A stretch of 64,000 nucleotides of DNA from Thermovibrio sp. (GTDB lineage: Bacteria; Aquificota; Aquificia; Desulfurobacteriales; Desulfurobacteriaceae): assembly GCA_015490195.1 (NCBI GenBank), contig WFYG01000012.1, positions 1 to 64,000 of the forward strand. The letters are read 5' to 3'. Both the position numbers and the translations under genes were made by a program. Below, one piece after another: positions 34,966 through 44,237 of the stretch. Positions within the stretch are counted from its first letter, which is position 1; the number at the start of each line of letters is the position of its first letter. A model generated the notes under the pieces. The model searched no databases, was not told where the DNA came from, and worked only from the letters and a program-made list of their open reading frames with translations.

Positions 34966-35720
34966 GAGTGTTTATAAACTTTGTTATTGTTTTTTCTCTG
35001 TTGATTCTTGCGTTCTCTCTTGGATTTCTGTTTTACTATCATTCTACCTTTGTTCCTTCAGCTTCGTTTAGCGGCGAGATAAAAATAAAAAATGATACTT
35101 TCAGGAAAAAGAATACTTCTTCTGAGCAGGTACCGTCTGAATCTGAATCTGAAAACCCAAATGAAGTTCCCGATGAGGTTTTTAATCAGGTGGAGAACTT
35201 GGCTCCGGTGGTTACTTCCTATTTTCTGAAGTTGAAAAATGGTATATCAACTTATCCTGCCCTTATTTTTAAGGTTGTTTCTGAGCAGCAGTCAATGGAC
35301 GTTTACCTTTTAACCTACTTCCCTATGGAGTGGCAGTTTGTGAAGGTTAAGTTAAAGGGGGCAAAACTTGGAGCTCCCGAAAAGGTTTACAGCTGTCCTG
35401 GAGGATTGCTACTTTTAGACTATAGGGTTAGAGGCATCTTTCCTGTTGAAGTTGAAAGAGGTAGCGTTGGAGATTATGGAGCTCTTGTAACCTGGACGGG
35501 AAGCAGCTTTGATGTAGAGGTTTACGACAGCAAAAAGGGTTGTGCAGATAACGGTTTCGTATTTAACCTTGCAGGGGACTTTGCAGGTATCTGTTTTGGT
35601 GGTAATTTTTACAGTGCAGAGGAGCTCTACTCTACCGTTCCCGATGCCTGTACTCTAACTTATGGAAAGGAGGAAGGAAGTGGCAATTTACAGGGCGAAG
35701 ACGGACAGTTGGTACGTTGA
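34962..35720 (+). CDS. membrane-anchored periplasmic protein of unknown function
   Basis: 252 aa. One N-terminal helix (about 5-26), a Ser/Glu/Pro-rich spacer (about 45-75), then a beta-rich domain. The stretch around GFVFNLAGDFAGICFGGNFY resembles the region after the catalytic serine in trypsin-like (DegP/HtrA-fold) proteins, but no His/Asp/Ser set is evident, so any such fold would be inactive. Not recognised as a named family. Overlaps its upstream neighbour by 4 bases. Confidence 0.65.
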   Translation: MRVFINFVIVFSLLILAFSLGFLFYYHSTFVPSASFSGEIKIKNDTFRKKNTSSEQVPSESESENPNEVPDEVFNQVENLAPVVTSYFLKLKNGISTYPALIFKVVSEQQSMDVYLLTYFPMEWQFVKVKLKGAKLGAPEKVYSCPGGLLLLDYRVRGIFPVEVERGSVGDYGALVTWTGSSFDVEVYDSKKGCADNGFVFNLAGDFAGICFGGNFYSAEELYSTVPDACTLTYGKEEGSGNLQGEDGQLVR

Positions 35721-35937
35721 GAGAATAACCTCTTTCCTTGCCGGATTTTTTGTCTTTTTCAGCGTCCTTTTAGGACTTATAACTGGTAACAAGTACTTCT
35801 TCTACTTTACCCTTTTCGTTGGCTTTATGCTGATGTTCTATGCTGTAACCGGTCTCTGTCCTTCGTCAATACTTCTCCACAAGCTGGGAGTGCCTTCGCT
35901 TTTAGAGAGATACTGTAAAGAGGAAAAAAATAGTTGA
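35680..35937 (+). CDS. DUF2892-type two-helix inner membrane protein
   Basis: About 85 aa. GTG at 35680 is preceded by AAAGGAGG at 6 bases and is preferred over the in-frame ATG at 35662. Short N-terminal segment WYVERITSFLAGFFVFFSV, two hydrophobic hairpin helices (about 12-32, 37-55), then TGLCPSSILLHKLGV, the conserved end of the YgaP-type membrane domain. In other proteins this domain is attached to a rhodanese; here it stands alone. Overlaps the previous gene by 41 bases. Confidence 0.75.
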   Translation: MAIYRAKTDSWYVERITSFLAGFFVFFSVLLGLITGNKYFFYFTLFVGFMLMFYAVTGLCPSSILLHKLGVPSLLERYCKEEKNS

Positions 35938-35962
35938 CAACTGCTTTATAAGGTTCAAATTT
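35934..35962 (+). promoter_or_regulatory. probable promoter for tRNA-Thr
   Basis: Perfect -35 TTGACA (35934-35939) starting inside the stop-codon region of the previous gene, then a weak -10 (AAATTT at 35957-35962) at 17-base spacing, 10 bases before the tRNA start. Confidence 0.5.
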
Positions 35963-35972
35963 TCCTGAGAGT

Positions 35973-36048
35973 GCTGGCGTAGCTCAGCTGGCAGAGCGGG
36001 GCACTCGTAATGCCCAGGTCGGGGGTTCAAGTCCCCCCGCCAGCACCA
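35973..36048 (+). tRNA. tRNA-Thr (anticodon CGT)
   Basis: Acceptor GCTGGCG/CGCCAGC, discriminator A, encoded CCA, anticodon stem GGGCA/TGCCC with loop CTCGTAA (anticodon CGT), T loop TTCAAGT. Standard structure. Confidence 0.96.
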
Positions 36049-36077
36049 TACAAAAACAATAAAAGCCTGGAGTTTTT

Positions 36078-36848
36078 ATGAGCAGATTTGCTCTTATTCT
36101 TGATTACAGTTTCTCTGCCGTTACGAAAAATTGGAAGGCAGTAGTTCTCTTTTTTTTACTTATTGTTCTTCTTGTTCTCTTTCATCTCATTCCCGTTCTC
36201 TCTGCTGTAGGGCAGGTTATTCTCTCTCTGGTGGCTACTCAGCTTCAGGTCTACTACGGTAAGAAGTTTCTTGAGGCAAGAAGTAGAGAAGAGCTTATTT
36301 CCTTTATTGAAAATTCTTCAGTAAAAAAGATATTTTCTGAAAATATTCAGGTTTCTTCCGGTCTTTTCCTCGCTTCTTTTCTTGTAACGATGCTTCTTTC
36401 CGTTTTATCTGTTGCATTTCTGTTTTTAACCGGCCTTGCTTACGACTTTAAAAATCTTGAAACACTTCAAGGAGCTCTCTGGTATGCTCTCTTATACTTT
36501 CTGATTGTAATTACTCTCTGGTCAATGTATCTCTACATCTATCCTTTAGGAGTTGGTTACGTTCTTACAAAGAAGGGTTTTGGAGAGGCTTTTCTTGGCT
36601 TTTTTAGAATATTTACTCCTACCTTCCTCGCTAAGAGCTTCAGTTTTGCTTACTTCAAGCTGATATTCTTGGGAGGTATTCTTTTCACCATCTTCTCCCT
36701 CCTCGGAATTATCTTTGCCGTTACAGTTATCCTTCTACCTTTAGCTGCGGCCGTTTTCTACATGCTCGCCGTCTTTTTTGGAGCTCTCTCCGCCGAGTGT
36801 TACAGGGTTACTTTCTTAGAGTCTGATAACGGAATTGGCGTTGACTAG
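36078..36848 (+). CDS. polytopic membrane protein of unknown function
   Basis: 256 aa, about six hydrophobic segments (around 20-38, 42-58, 92-118, 134-155, 190-215, 215-240). No family recognised; the general look (long helices, few charged residues, small loops) is that of DUF-type integral proteins such as the glycerophosphoryl-diester-esterase membrane domain group. It starts 29 bases after tRNA-Thr and may share its transcript. Its 3' end overlaps yedF by 33 bases on opposite strands. Confidence 0.7.
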   Translation: MSRFALILDYSFSAVTKNWKAVVLFFLLIVLLVLFHLIPVLSAVGQVILSLVATQLQVYYGKKFLEARSREELISFIENSSVKKIFSENIQVSSGLFLASFLVTMLLSVLSVAFLFLTGLAYDFKNLETLQGALWYALLYFLIVITLWSMYLYIYPLGVGYVLTKKGFGEAFLGFFRIFTPTFLAKSFSFAYFKLIFLGGILFTIFSLLGIIFAVTVILLPLAAAVFYMLAVFFGALSAECYRVTFLESDNGIGVD

Positions 36849-37421
36849 TGATTGAACGACATCGTAGGCGTTTGACGCAACCCCAACTTCAAGTTGGTCT
36901 AAAAGTCTGAAGTACTCTAAACAGGTTCCGCAGCAGATTATCTCAACCCCTTTCTTAGACAGTTCTTTAAGGGCAGAGAGTATTTCCTTGTCTGCTCCCT
37001 GGCAGGCAAGCTTAACGGCTGTATTTATAAGAATTATCTTTTCCGGCATAGGGTCTGCGTTGAGGAAGGTTTTTATGAACCCTTTTATGAGTATCTTGCC
37101 GAGCTGAGGGTCTTCTCCTACGTAAGAGGAGGCGATAAGAACGGTAGGTCTCTGTTTTTCTGAAGTTTTACTCTTTTCCTCCTCTACCTTCTCCTCTCCT
37201 TTAGCAGCTCTTCCCTTGGTTATCTTTATGTAGAAGAGGCCATCTCTTTCCTCTACCTCTACGGAGCATCCCTCTTTCTGGGCGAAGCGTTTTACGTTCT
37301 CCCGTGATGCTTTGTTGTCAACAATTACGGTTATTACTCCTTCCTCTATTGAAGAGAGCGCCTCTTTTGTTCTCAGTACCGGTATCGGACAGGCCTGACC
37401 TCTGCAGTCAACGGTTACCAT
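36816..37421 (-). CDS. yedF: YedF-type TusA/DsrE-like fusion
   Basis: 201 aa. Residues 1-70 form a TusA/SirA domain with the hallmark CRGQACPIPVLRTKEAL (active Cys in CPxP). A charged linker (about 72-90) leads to a DsrE-like domain (TVLIASSYVGEDPQLGKILIKGFIKTFL, LINTAVKLACQG, VEIICCGTCLEYF). This is the architecture named YedF, a sulfurtransferase-like protein often linked to selenium or sulfur trafficking. No selenium genes are adjacent here. It overlaps both neighbours. Confidence 0.88.
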   Translation of the reverse strand: MVTVDCRGQACPIPVLRTKEALSSIEEGVITVIVDNKASRENVKRFAQKEGCSVEVEERDGLFYIKITKGRAAKGEEKVEEEKSKTSEKQRPTVLIASSYVGEDPQLGKILIKGFIKTFLNADPMPEKIILINTAVKLACQGADKEILSALKELSKKGVEIICCGTCLEYFRLLDQLEVGVASNAYDVVQSLVNANSVIRL

Positions 37422-37725
37422 TCTCTACCTCCTTCAGGAGTTCTTTGAACTTCTCCAACCTTTCTAAGGTTAACCCTATTTCTGCAATGCTCTTTTCAGC
37501 TTTAAGGACTTTCTGGTCTATCTGGAGCAGTAACTCACAGGGCAGGCAGTACTCTTTATCTTTCAGGTGCTTTTCCCACATTTCGCTTACGGGGAGCTCC
37601 CCTTCAACGGCTCCCAGGCTTTCTGTTTTCTGTTCCCTGTCTTTCAGGTATATAAATCTTTTCCCTTCCCATTCTGCTTCAATCAGGGTGTACCTTCTGT
37701 CTGTGAACTTCTTTGTAACCTTCAA
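37408..37725 (-). CDS. hypothetical protein with C-terminal coiled coil
   Basis: About 105 aa. The N-terminal half is a small beta-rich segment (RRYTLIEAEWEGKRFIYLKDRE), followed by YCLPCELLLQIDQKVLKAEKSIAEIG, with a CxxC, and a helical end. The frame is open to 37764, but a TTG at 37725 with AGAGAGG upstream overlaps lptE less (47 bases instead of 86). Lies between lptE and yedF in one run. No function recognised. Confidence 0.6.
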   Translation of the reverse strand: MKVTKKFTDRRYTLIEAEWEGKRFIYLKDREQKTESLGAVEGELPVSEMWEKHLKDKEYCLPCELLLQIDQKVLKAEKSIAEIGLTLERLEKFKELLKEVENGNR

Positions 37726-38218
37726 CGTAGAGCCTCTCTGCCACTTCTCGGAATATCTCTTCACCTATCCTTTTTAAACATTCCTTTCTCTTCTCTTCAA
37801 CTTCGGAGGCGCTTCCGTAGGCGTTGTAGAAGCCGTACCTTTTAATTTTAAATACAGCAAGAGGGGTTTTGTAGCCGTACCTGATCAGCTTTACTGTTGC
37901 AGTTACTGTAAGCTGATACTCCCTTGCAATGTCTCTTCTGTCAAATCCAACAGCCGTAGAAGAAACGGAATCTACCGAGGGTTTTACCACGATGGAAACG
38001 TCAGGTATCGGTTTCAGGTCTACCTTAAAGCGTGGGTCTTCCGAGAAGATGTCGTTTGCTACCTGAGTGAATATTACGTCTAACGCCTCTTCAGAGGTTC
38101 TGTTTGTTACAGGTTCAAGATAGATGTGTTCAAGTTTATGGGGTGCCTCTACCCTGTTGGGAGTAGAAGCACACCCGAAAGAGAGAAGAGTCAGCATAAG
38201 AAGCAATACAAAACGCAA
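37679..38218 (-). CDS. lptE: LPS-assembly lipoprotein LptE
   Basis: 179 aa lipoprotein: signal MRFVLLLMLTLLSFGCAS with lipobox Cys about 16, then the LptE pattern HIYLEPVTNRTSEEALDVIFTQVANDIFSEDPRFKV, REYQLTVTATVKLIRYG, EEKRKECLKRIGEEIFREVAERL. LptE plugs the LptD barrel and accepts LPS. It follows leuS by 3 bases, the usual leuS-lptE order. lptD is elsewhere in the window (46778-48715). Confidence 0.88.
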   Translation of the reverse strand: MRFVLLLMLTLLSFGCASTPNRVEAPHKLEHIYLEPVTNRTSEEALDVIFTQVANDIFSEDPRFKVDLKPIPDVSIVVKPSVDSVSSTAVGFDRRDIAREYQLTVTATVKLIRYGYKTPLAVFKIKRYGFYNAYGSASEVEEKRKECLKRIGEEIFREVAERLYVEGYKEVHRQKVHPD

Positions 38219-38221
38219 AGC

Positions 38222-40966
38222 TTACCTCACAACGATATTGATAATTCTTCCCCGTCTGTAGATAAACTTAATAATCTTTTTCTCCTCTACAGCTTTCTTG
38301 ACCTTTTCATTTGAAAGTGCGATTTTTTTTGCGGTTTCTTCGTCTGCGTTTGCAGGAACTGAGATAACGGCTCTTACTTTACCGTTTACCTGAACGGGAA
38401 TTTCAACTTCTTCCCTCTTAAGAGCTTCTTCTTCAACCTCCGGCCACTTTTCAGATGCAAGCAGTGTTGTATGGCCTGTCATCTCCCACATCTCCTCAGC
38501 TACGTGGGGTGCAAACGGTGAGAGCATTACTATCAGCTTCTCTATAGCCTCTTTGAGGGCTCTGTAGTCTCCTTCAGTTTCCGGCTTAAAAGAAGAGATT
38601 GAGTTGAAGAGCTCCATAATGGCCGCAATTGCCGTGTTGAACTTGAACCTCTCTGAGAGTTCCCCCGTAACCTTCTGTAGCGTTTCGTGGGTTTTCCGGC
38701 GGAGTTCCCTGCCCCTCTTTGAGAGCTCTCCTGAAAACTCCTCCTCAAACAGGTCTTTCTTCTCGGCTACAAACTGGAAGACCCTTCTCAGGAACCTGTA
38801 GGCTCCTTCTATCCCTTCTGTTTTCCACTCAAACTCAGCTTCAGGGGGAGCTGCAAAGAGAACGTAGAGCCTCGTTGCGTCTGCTCCGTACTTCTCAACC
38901 ATATCCTGAGGGTTAACTATGTTGAGCTTAGACTTGCTCATCTTTGAAACTTCGCCGTATTCCCTCTCAAGCCTCTCCATAAGGGAGTCAAAATCATCTA
39001 TGAACTTTTTAATCTCTTCCGTTCCAAGGAGTAAAACGGCATTGTCTCCTACTGAAATGTGGTATCTCCTCATAAGTGATCCAATTGTTTCTGTTAGTTC
39101 CGTTTTCTTTCCAGTTAAGGCCTCTATCAGGGCAGAAACGGGGCTCTCTTCCGTCAGGTTAAAGGCCTTTAAGAGGTTCTTAATGCTTACCCACCTCTTG
39201 TTTACCATCCCCTGAGTTAAGAGGTTCAGGAACGGCTCTCCCGCCTTGAAGAAGAGCTCCTGCTCATCCTTCCTGCCTGCCCTGAACAGCCCTAAGTCCC
39301 TTAAGACTTTTGTAAAGAACCTTGAGTAGAGCAGGTGTAAAACGGCGTGCTCAATTCCACCGATGTACTGGTCAACAACCATCCAGTAGCCGGCCTCTTC
39401 AGGGTCAAATGGGAGTTTCTCTTCCTTTGGAGAGCAGAACCTCAGGAAATACCAGGAGGAGTCAACGAATGTGTCCATAGTGTCCGGGTCTCTCTTTGCG
39501 GGGCCGCCGCACTTAGGGCAGGTAGTGTTTATAAACTCAGGAACCCTCTCTAAGGGTGAGCGGCCTTCACCTAACAGCGGAGCGTTTTCGGGGAGTTTTA
39601 CGGGGAGTTCCTCTTCCGGAACGGGAACAATTCCGCACCTTTCACAGTGGACAACGGGAATAGGCGTTCCCCAGTATCTCTGCCTTGAGATGTTCCAGTC
39701 CCTCAGCCTGTACTGAACGGCCTTTTCACCCTTCCCGAGATTTTCAAGCTCTTCGGTTATTTTCCTCTTTGCCTCTTCACTCTTTAAACCTGTAAACTTC
39801 CCGCTGTTTATAAGAACTCCCGGCTCTGTGTAGGCCTCTGTCAATTCTTCCGGCTTCAGCTCTTCTCCCTCAGGTGTTATAACAACCTTAACAGGCAGGC
39901 TGTATTTCTTTGCAAACTCAAAGTCCCTCTGGTCGTGGGCCGGAACGGCCATAACGGCTCCCGTTCCGTAGTCCATCAGAACAAAGTTTGCCGTATAGAC
40001 GGGAACCTTCTCTCCCGTTAGCGGGTGAACTGCGTAAACTCCTAAGAATACGCCTTCTTTCTCAAGCTCTCCGCTCTCCCTCTTCCTCTTCTCAACCCGC
40101 TTCATCCTTTCAACAAACTCTTTAACAGCCTCTTCCTGCTCCGTTCCCTTTGAGAGCTCTAAAGTCAGCGGGTGTTCAGGTGCAAGGGCAACGTAGGAAA
40201 CCCCAAAGAGTGTGTCTGGTCTTGTTGTAAATACCTCTATCGTTTTTTCCTTTTCTGGAACCTCAAACTTTACCTTTGCTCCAACGCTTTTCCCTATCCA
40301 GTTTTTCTGCATCGTTATTACAGGTTCCGGCCAGTGGCCTTTGAGGAGTTCTAAGTCTTTGAGGAGCTCCTCGGCGTAGTCAGTTATCTTCAGGAACCAG
40401 CTGTCAATTTCTTTTTGAACAACCTCTGTTCCACACCTCCAGCACCTTCCCTCATCATCAACCTGTTCGTTTGCAAGAACCGTTAAACAGGAGGGGCACC
40501 AGTTGACTGTAGCCTTTGCCCTGTAGGCAAGCCCCTTCTCAAACATCTTTATGAAGAGCCATTGATTCCACCTGTAGTATTCCGGCAGGCAGGTTGCGAT
40601 TTCCCTGTTCCAGTCGTAGGAGAGGCCTAACCTTTTTAGCTCTTCCTTCATGTTGGCGATGTTTGAGAGAGTCCAGTCTTTCGGGTGAACTCCGCTCTTA
40701 ATGGCGGCGTTCTCTGCCGGAAGGCCGAACGCGTCCCACCCCATCGGATGGAGAACGTTGTATCCAAACATCCTCTTAAACCTTGCAACAACATCCCCTA
40801 TTGAGTAGTTCCTCACGTGCCCCATGTGGATTTTTCCGGAAGGATACGGGAACATTTCAAGGACGTAGTATTTCTTCTTTGAAGAGTCAGGGGAGCTCCT
40901 AAAAACTCCCTTCTCCTCCCATACTTTCTGCCATTTCTCCTCTATCCTTTTAAAGTCATACTTCAC
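38222..40966 (-). CDS. leuS: leucyl-tRNA synthetase
   Basis: 914 aa, class [13 protein letters not shown] (HIGH), an editing CP1 domain with [21 protein letters not shown] and zinc-type [46 protein letters not shown], and SKMSKSKLN (KMSKS). Between GMVNKR and KMSKS lies an insert of about 83 residues that does not resemble the E. coli leucine-specific domain. The single polypeptide contrasts with Aquifex, where LeuRS is split into two subunits, reportedly near this point. Confidence 0.96.
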   Translation of the reverse strand: MKYDFKRIEEKWQKVWEEKGVFRSSPDSSKKKYYVLEMFPYPSGKIHMGHVRNYSIGDVVARFKRMFGYNVLHPMGWDAFGLPAENAAIKSGVHPKDWTLSNIANMKEELKRLGLSYDWNREIATCLPEYYRWNQWLFIKMFEKGLAYRAKATVNWCPSCLTVLANEQVDDEGRCWRCGTEVVQKEIDSWFLKITDYAEELLKDLELLKGHWPEPVITMQKNWIGKSVGAKVKFEVPEKEKTIEVFTTRPDTLFGVSYVALAPEHPLTLELSKGTEQEEAVKEFVERMKRVEKRKRESGELEKEGVFLGVYAVHPLTGEKVPVYTANFVLMDYGTGAVMAVPAHDQRDFEFAKKYSLPVKVVITPEGEELKPEELTEAYTEPGVLINSGKFTGLKSEEAKRKITEELENLGKGEKAVQYRLRDWNISRQRYWGTPIPVVHCERCGIVPVPEEELPVKLPENAPLLGEGRSPLERVPEFINTTCPKCGGPAKRDPDTMDTFVDSSWYFLRFCSPKEEKLPFDPEEAGYWMVVDQYIGGIEHAVLHLLYSRFFTKVLRDLGLFRAGRKDEQELFFKAGEPFLNLLTQGMVNKRWVSIKNLLKAFNLTEESPVSALIEALTGKKTELTETIGSLMRRYHISVGDNAVLLLGTEEIKKFIDDFDSLMERLEREYGEVSKMSKSKLNIVNPQDMVEKYGADATRLYVLFAAPPEAEFEWKTEGIEGAYRFLRRVFQFVAEKKDLFEEEFSGELSKRGRELRRKTHETLQKVTGELSERFKFNTAIAAIMELFNSISSFKPETEGDYRALKEAIEKLIVMLSPFAPHVAEEMWEMTGHTTLLASEKWPEVEEEALKREEVEIPVQVNGKVRAVISVPANADEETAKKIALSNEKVKKAVEEKKIIKFIYRRGRIINIVVR

Positions 40967-41050
40967 CTTCTAACCTCCATAGCTGGTAAACTTTACTGCC
41001 GTAATATTATCCTATTCTTTCCAGCAGATTAAAGACTGAAGGAGGAGCCG

Positions 41051-41479
41051 ATGGCAATTCCGGAGCCGCTCTTAAAGGTTGCTGCCATCTTCTTTGACGT
41101 CGTTTTCGTTCTCTTTGTTGCCTACGTTGTCTTTATCTTCGGCGTCAGGATTTACTGGTCTTTTAAGTCCAAGAGGATGAAAGGGCAGGAGATTCCCGAC
41201 CTTCCAGAGTTTCACAGGCTCAAAAGGGGAAAAGGAGTAATCTACGTTCACTCTCCCAACTGTAAGCCCTGTAAGTTTGTTGATCCAGTTGTTAAAAAGC
41301 TCTCTAAAGAACTAAAGGGTGTTCACTTTGTAAAGGTTAACGCAATGGAAAATCCTGAAGTTGTAAGGAAACTTGGAGTCCTCGCAACCCCTTCCCTTAT
41401 AATCACAGAAGGTGGTAAAGTTAAAGAAGTTCTTATAGGCCCCATAAACGAAGGAACTCTGAGGGAGAAGCTGAAATGA
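41051..41479 (+). CDS. membrane-anchored thioredoxin-like protein
   Basis: 142 aa. One N-terminal helix (about 9-33), a positively charged stretch (KSKRMK), then a thioredoxin domain with active site CKPC (SPNCKPCKFVDPVVKKL), cis-Pro in ATPSLIIT. Topology is ambiguous: the basic residues after the helix suggest the domain faces the cytoplasm. SD GGAGG precedes the ATG. Overlaps the nuclease gene by 4 bases. Confidence 0.85.
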   Translation: MAIPEPLLKVAAIFFDVVFVLFVAYVVFIFGVRIYWSFKSKRMKGQEIPDLPEFHRLKRGKGVIYVHSPNCKPCKFVDPVVKKLSKELKGVHFVKVNAMENPEVVRKLGVLATPSLIITEGGKVKEVLIGPINEGTLREKLK

Positions 41480-42849
41480 GAATAACCTTTAATGGAGCTG
41501 CTCAGGTAGTTACAGGAAGCTGCCATTTTGTGGAAACAGACGGTGTTAAGTTCCTCTTAGACTGTGGCCTCTTTCAGGGGAGTGAAGAACTTGAAGATTT
41601 AAACCCCAAGTTCACTTTTGACCCCCGGGAAGTGGACTTCGTTATCCTCTCCCACGGCCATTTAGACCACTGCGGAAGGCTTCCATACCTGGTTAAAAAG
41701 GGCTTTAGGGGAAAGATTTACGCAACTTCCGGAACTATAGATATCTCCCGCCTCATTCTTATGGACGCCGCTCAGGTGCAGGAGGAGCAGCTGAAAACTG
41801 TAAACAGGCGGAGGCTCAGGGAGGGGAAAAAAAGGAAGGAGCTCCTCTATACCTTAGACGACGTTTTTGACACATTTAACTACTTTAAACCCTGTGAATA
41901 CCACAGGTGGTATCAGGTTGGGCCCGTCCGTTTCCGCTTTTTAGACGCCGGCCACATCCTCTGCTCCGAAACCGTTGAGTTAGAGCTTGAAGGAAAGAGA
42001 ATTGTTTTCAGCGGAGACATTGGGAACAGGGGAAAACCTTTAATTAGAGACCCTGAAACTCCTTCCAAGGCAGATGTTGTCATTATGGAGACCACCTACG
42101 CAAACAGGAAGCACAAGAGTTTTAAAGAGTCTGTTGAGGAGTTTAAAGAGGCAGTTCTCTCTACTTTCAAAAGGGGTGGTGTTGTTCTCATTCCAACGTT
42201 TGCATTAGAGAGGGCTCAGGATATTCTCTACATACTTAAGAAGATGTATGAAAAGGGGGAGCTCCCACCCTGTAAAGTTTTTTTAGACTCTCCCCTTGCA
42301 ATATCTGTCACGAAAACATTCCGCCGCCACCCTGAGTGTTTAGAGGAGAGGGTTCTAAAAGAGCTTGAGCAGAGAGGAAACATCTTTGACTTTCCCTATT
42401 TAGAGTTCACCAGAAGGGTTGAGGACTCAAAAAGGATTAACGACTACAGAGGAAGGGCAATAATCATTGCCGGGAATGGTATGTGTACCGGAGGGAGAAT
42501 TCTCCACCACCTGAAACACAGGGCGTGGGACGAGAGAAACGCCATTATATTTGTTGGTTATCAGGCTGAGGGAACTATAGGAAGGCAGATAGTTGAAGGC
42601 GCAAAGAAAGTTAAGATATTCAACGAGACAGTTGCCATTAAGCTGAAGGTCTATACAATCAACGGCTTCTCTTCCCATGCTGATCGGCCTCAGCTTCTTG
42701 ACTGGGTTAGGCGAGTTGCAGGAAGGAATTCAAAAGTTATTCTTGTTCACGGTGAGAAACCGGTTATGGAGATTTTCGCTCCTGATGTGGAGAAAGAACT
42801 GGGAGCGAAGGTTTTCATGCCGGAGCTCTACGAGCAAATTATCCTTTGA
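41476..42849 (+). CDS. metallo-beta-lactamase/beta-CASP RNA nuclease
   Basis: 457 aa. Starts MRITFNGAAQVVTGSCHFVE; zinc motifs LSHGHLDHCGRLP, AGHI, SGDIG, then beta-CASP motifs (PTFALERAQDILYILKK, GNGMCTGGRILHHL), and the C-terminal motif FSSHADRPQLLDW with LVHGE. Same family as archaeal and bacterial YSH1/CPSF73-like proteins acting as 5' or endo-ribonucleases. Likely RNA processing in the cytoplasm. Confidence 0.9.
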   Translation: MRITFNGAAQVVTGSCHFVETDGVKFLLDCGLFQGSEELEDLNPKFTFDPREVDFVILSHGHLDHCGRLPYLVKKGFRGKIYATSGTIDISRLILMDAAQVQEEQLKTVNRRRLREGKKRKELLYTLDDVFDTFNYFKPCEYHRWYQVGPVRFRFLDAGHILCSETVELELEGKRIVFSGDIGNRGKPLIRDPETPSKADVVIMETTYANRKHKSFKESVEEFKEAVLSTFKRGGVVLIPTFALERAQDILYILKKMYEKGELPPCKVFLDSPLAISVTKTFRRHPECLEERVLKELEQRGNIFDFPYLEFTRRVEDSKRINDYRGRAIIIAGNGMCTGGRILHHLKHRAWDERNAIIFVGYQAEGTIGRQIVEGAKKVKIFNETVAIKLKVYTINGFSSHADRPQLLDWVRRVAGRNSKVILVHGEKPVMEIFAPDVEKELGAKVFMPELYEQIIL

Positions 42850-42884
42850 CAAAAATTGTCGGTAATTGATGACAAAATTTGTCA
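42848..42884 (+). promoter_or_regulatory. two tandem palindromic activator sites upstream of pilA
   Basis: GACAAAAATTGTC (42848-42860) and TGACAAAATTTGTCA (42870-42884; perfect 7-1-7 palindrome), centres 23 bp apart. They sit about 70-100 bp upstream of a sigma-54-type promoter, where an enhancer-binding protein would bind. The TGTC half-sites recall those of PilR. The first site overlaps the end of the nuclease gene. Confidence 0.6.
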
Positions 42885-42936
42885 AATTTACCTTCCCTTT
42901 CCTTCCTTAACTTCACCTCTCTGTACTTTCCAAATC

Positions 42937-42952
42937 TGGCATACCTCTTGCT
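42937..42952 (+). promoter_or_regulatory. sigma-54 promoter for pilA
   Basis: TGGCATACCTCTTGCT has the GG (42938-42939) and GC (42950-42951) dinucleotides with exactly 10 bases between, matching TGGCAY-N5-TTGCW. The start codon is about 57 bases downstream. No sigma-70-like boxes compete here. Confidence 0.8.
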
Positions 42953-43008
42953 TAATTAGGTAATCAGAAGCGTAAAAATTCTGGAAAACCAGATAAAGGA
43001 GGTTCAAA

Positions 43009-43587
43009 ATGAGGAAGCGTTCAGGTTTCACCCTCATTGAGCTGATGGTTGTTGTAGCCATCATTGCAATCCTGGCGGCCATCGCCATTCCTCAGTACAG
43101 GAAGTTTCAGCTGAGGTCAAAAACTGTAGAGGCCAAAGAGAACATCGGTGCTATCGTAACCGCTGAAGAAGGGTTTGCCGCAGAACACGGTCAGTATGCA
43201 CAGTGTAGTGCTGCTCCCTGGGGAGTTACTCCTGGTCCGACCAAGCACCCCTGGTCTGTTCAGACTGCTGGAGCTGGGTTTGATCTTATCGGTTTCAAGC
43301 CTGCAGGTGATGTTTACTACGTTTACGGTGTAACGGCGGGAGCTCCTCAAAGCCCATCTCCTGCTGGAACAAGCATGGCTAACGACGCTACTCAGTACTC
43401 AACTGATACTTCTATTGACACTAACGGAAATCTTCAGAACGGAGTTGCTGTTACAAACAACGTAGACATTACAATTGCTGCTACGGGCGACCTTGATGGA
43501 GACAAGATCCTTGCCGGTTTCTACAGGGACGACGAGCATACAAAGATTAATCCTGATCCTGTTGACGCTGGTGCAAGCGAGTTCTAA
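43009..43587 (+). CDS. type IV pilin-like major subunit
   Basis: 192 aa. Short leader MRKRSG then FTLIELMVVVAIIAILAAIAIPQYRKFQLRSK, the prepilin motif: cleavage after Gly, Phe +1, Glu +5, hydrophobic N-terminal helix. The rest is beta-rich with few cysteines and no conserved disulfide pair. It stands behind a sigma-54 promoter and is followed by an intrinsic terminator, as expected for a highly expressed major pilin. Confidence 0.92.
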   Translation: MRKRSGFTLIELMVVVAIIAILAAIAIPQYRKFQLRSKTVEAKENIGAIVTAEEGFAAEHGQYAQCSAAPWGVTPGPTKHPWSVQTAGAGFDLIGFKPAGDVYYVYGVTAGAPQSPSPAGTSMANDATQYSTDTSIDTNGNLQNGVAVTNNVDITIAATGDLDGDKILAGFYRDDEHTKINPDPVDAGASEF

Positions 43588-43605
43588 TCTGAAGTCAACT
43601 TAAAG

Positions 43606-43632
43606 AGGCGGGGTACATCCCCGCCTTTTTTT
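43606..43632 (+). terminator. intrinsic terminator after the pilin gene
   Basis: Stem AGGCGGGG/CCCCGCCT (8 bp, 5-base loop TACAT) followed by a T tract (43626-43632). Readthrough would serve the second pilin and the ABC genes. Confidence 0.93.
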
Positions 43633-43688
43633 ATTTTAGAAGTGTTAAACTTAACATTACATTAAATTTTTCAACTGGACAGGAATAG

Positions 43689-44225
43689 GTGAAGAGAGGC
43701 GGTTTTACCCTAATAGAACTTCTTGTTGTTGTGATTATCCTTGCAATTCTCTCTTCAGTATCTTTCTTTTACTATAAGCATTACTCTCTGACTGCAAAGC
43801 GTGCAGAAGCTCTCACGAATCTCGGACATATACGTCAGCTGGAAGAGATTTACAGAGCTGAAGAAAACAGCTACGTTGCCTGCTACTGGTCTCCAATAGA
43901 GATACCTCCTCCTCAGGGTACAACAGACTGGAATAATGACTCTTACTTTCGTTTAATAGGTTTTCACCCTATTGGAATTTTGAGATATAGATATGGGGTA
44001 GCTAAGAGCCTCGGGAATTACACAACTAAAGAGTGCATGGAAAATGTGCAGCAGTGTTACGATAACTCTGTTGTGGAAAATGGTTTTGTTACTCCGAGAG
44101 ATAATTTAATAGATATTATTGCGAAAGCAGAGGGGGATCTTGATAATGATGGTAAAGTAAGCAAACTCTTTATACCAGATGAACCTCCAAGAAGAGTCGT
44201 TTACGTAAATTATTCTGTCTTTTAA
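43689..44225 (+). CDS. type IV pilin-like minor subunit (pseudopilin)
   Basis: 178 aa. Leader MKRGG then FTLIELLVVVIILAILSSVSFFYYK, a prepilin cleavage site with Phe +1 and Glu +5. The globular part has Cys residues (VACYWSP, KECMENVQQCYD) that could form a disulfide. GTG start, AGGA seven bases upstream. Its length and framework around RLIGFHPIGILRYRYGVA resemble the first pilin (DLIGFKPAGDVYYVYGVT), suggesting a duplication. Confidence 0.88.
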   Translation: MKRGGFTLIELLVVVIILAILSSVSFFYYKHYSLTAKRAEALTNLGHIRQLEEIYRAEENSYVACYWSPIEIPPPQGTTDWNNDSYFRLIGFHPIGILRYRYGVAKSLGNYTTKECMENVQQCYDNSVVENGFVTPRDNLIDIIAKAEGDLDNDGKVSKLFIPDEPPRRVVYVNYSVF

Positions 44226-44237
44226 TCTGGAGACAGT

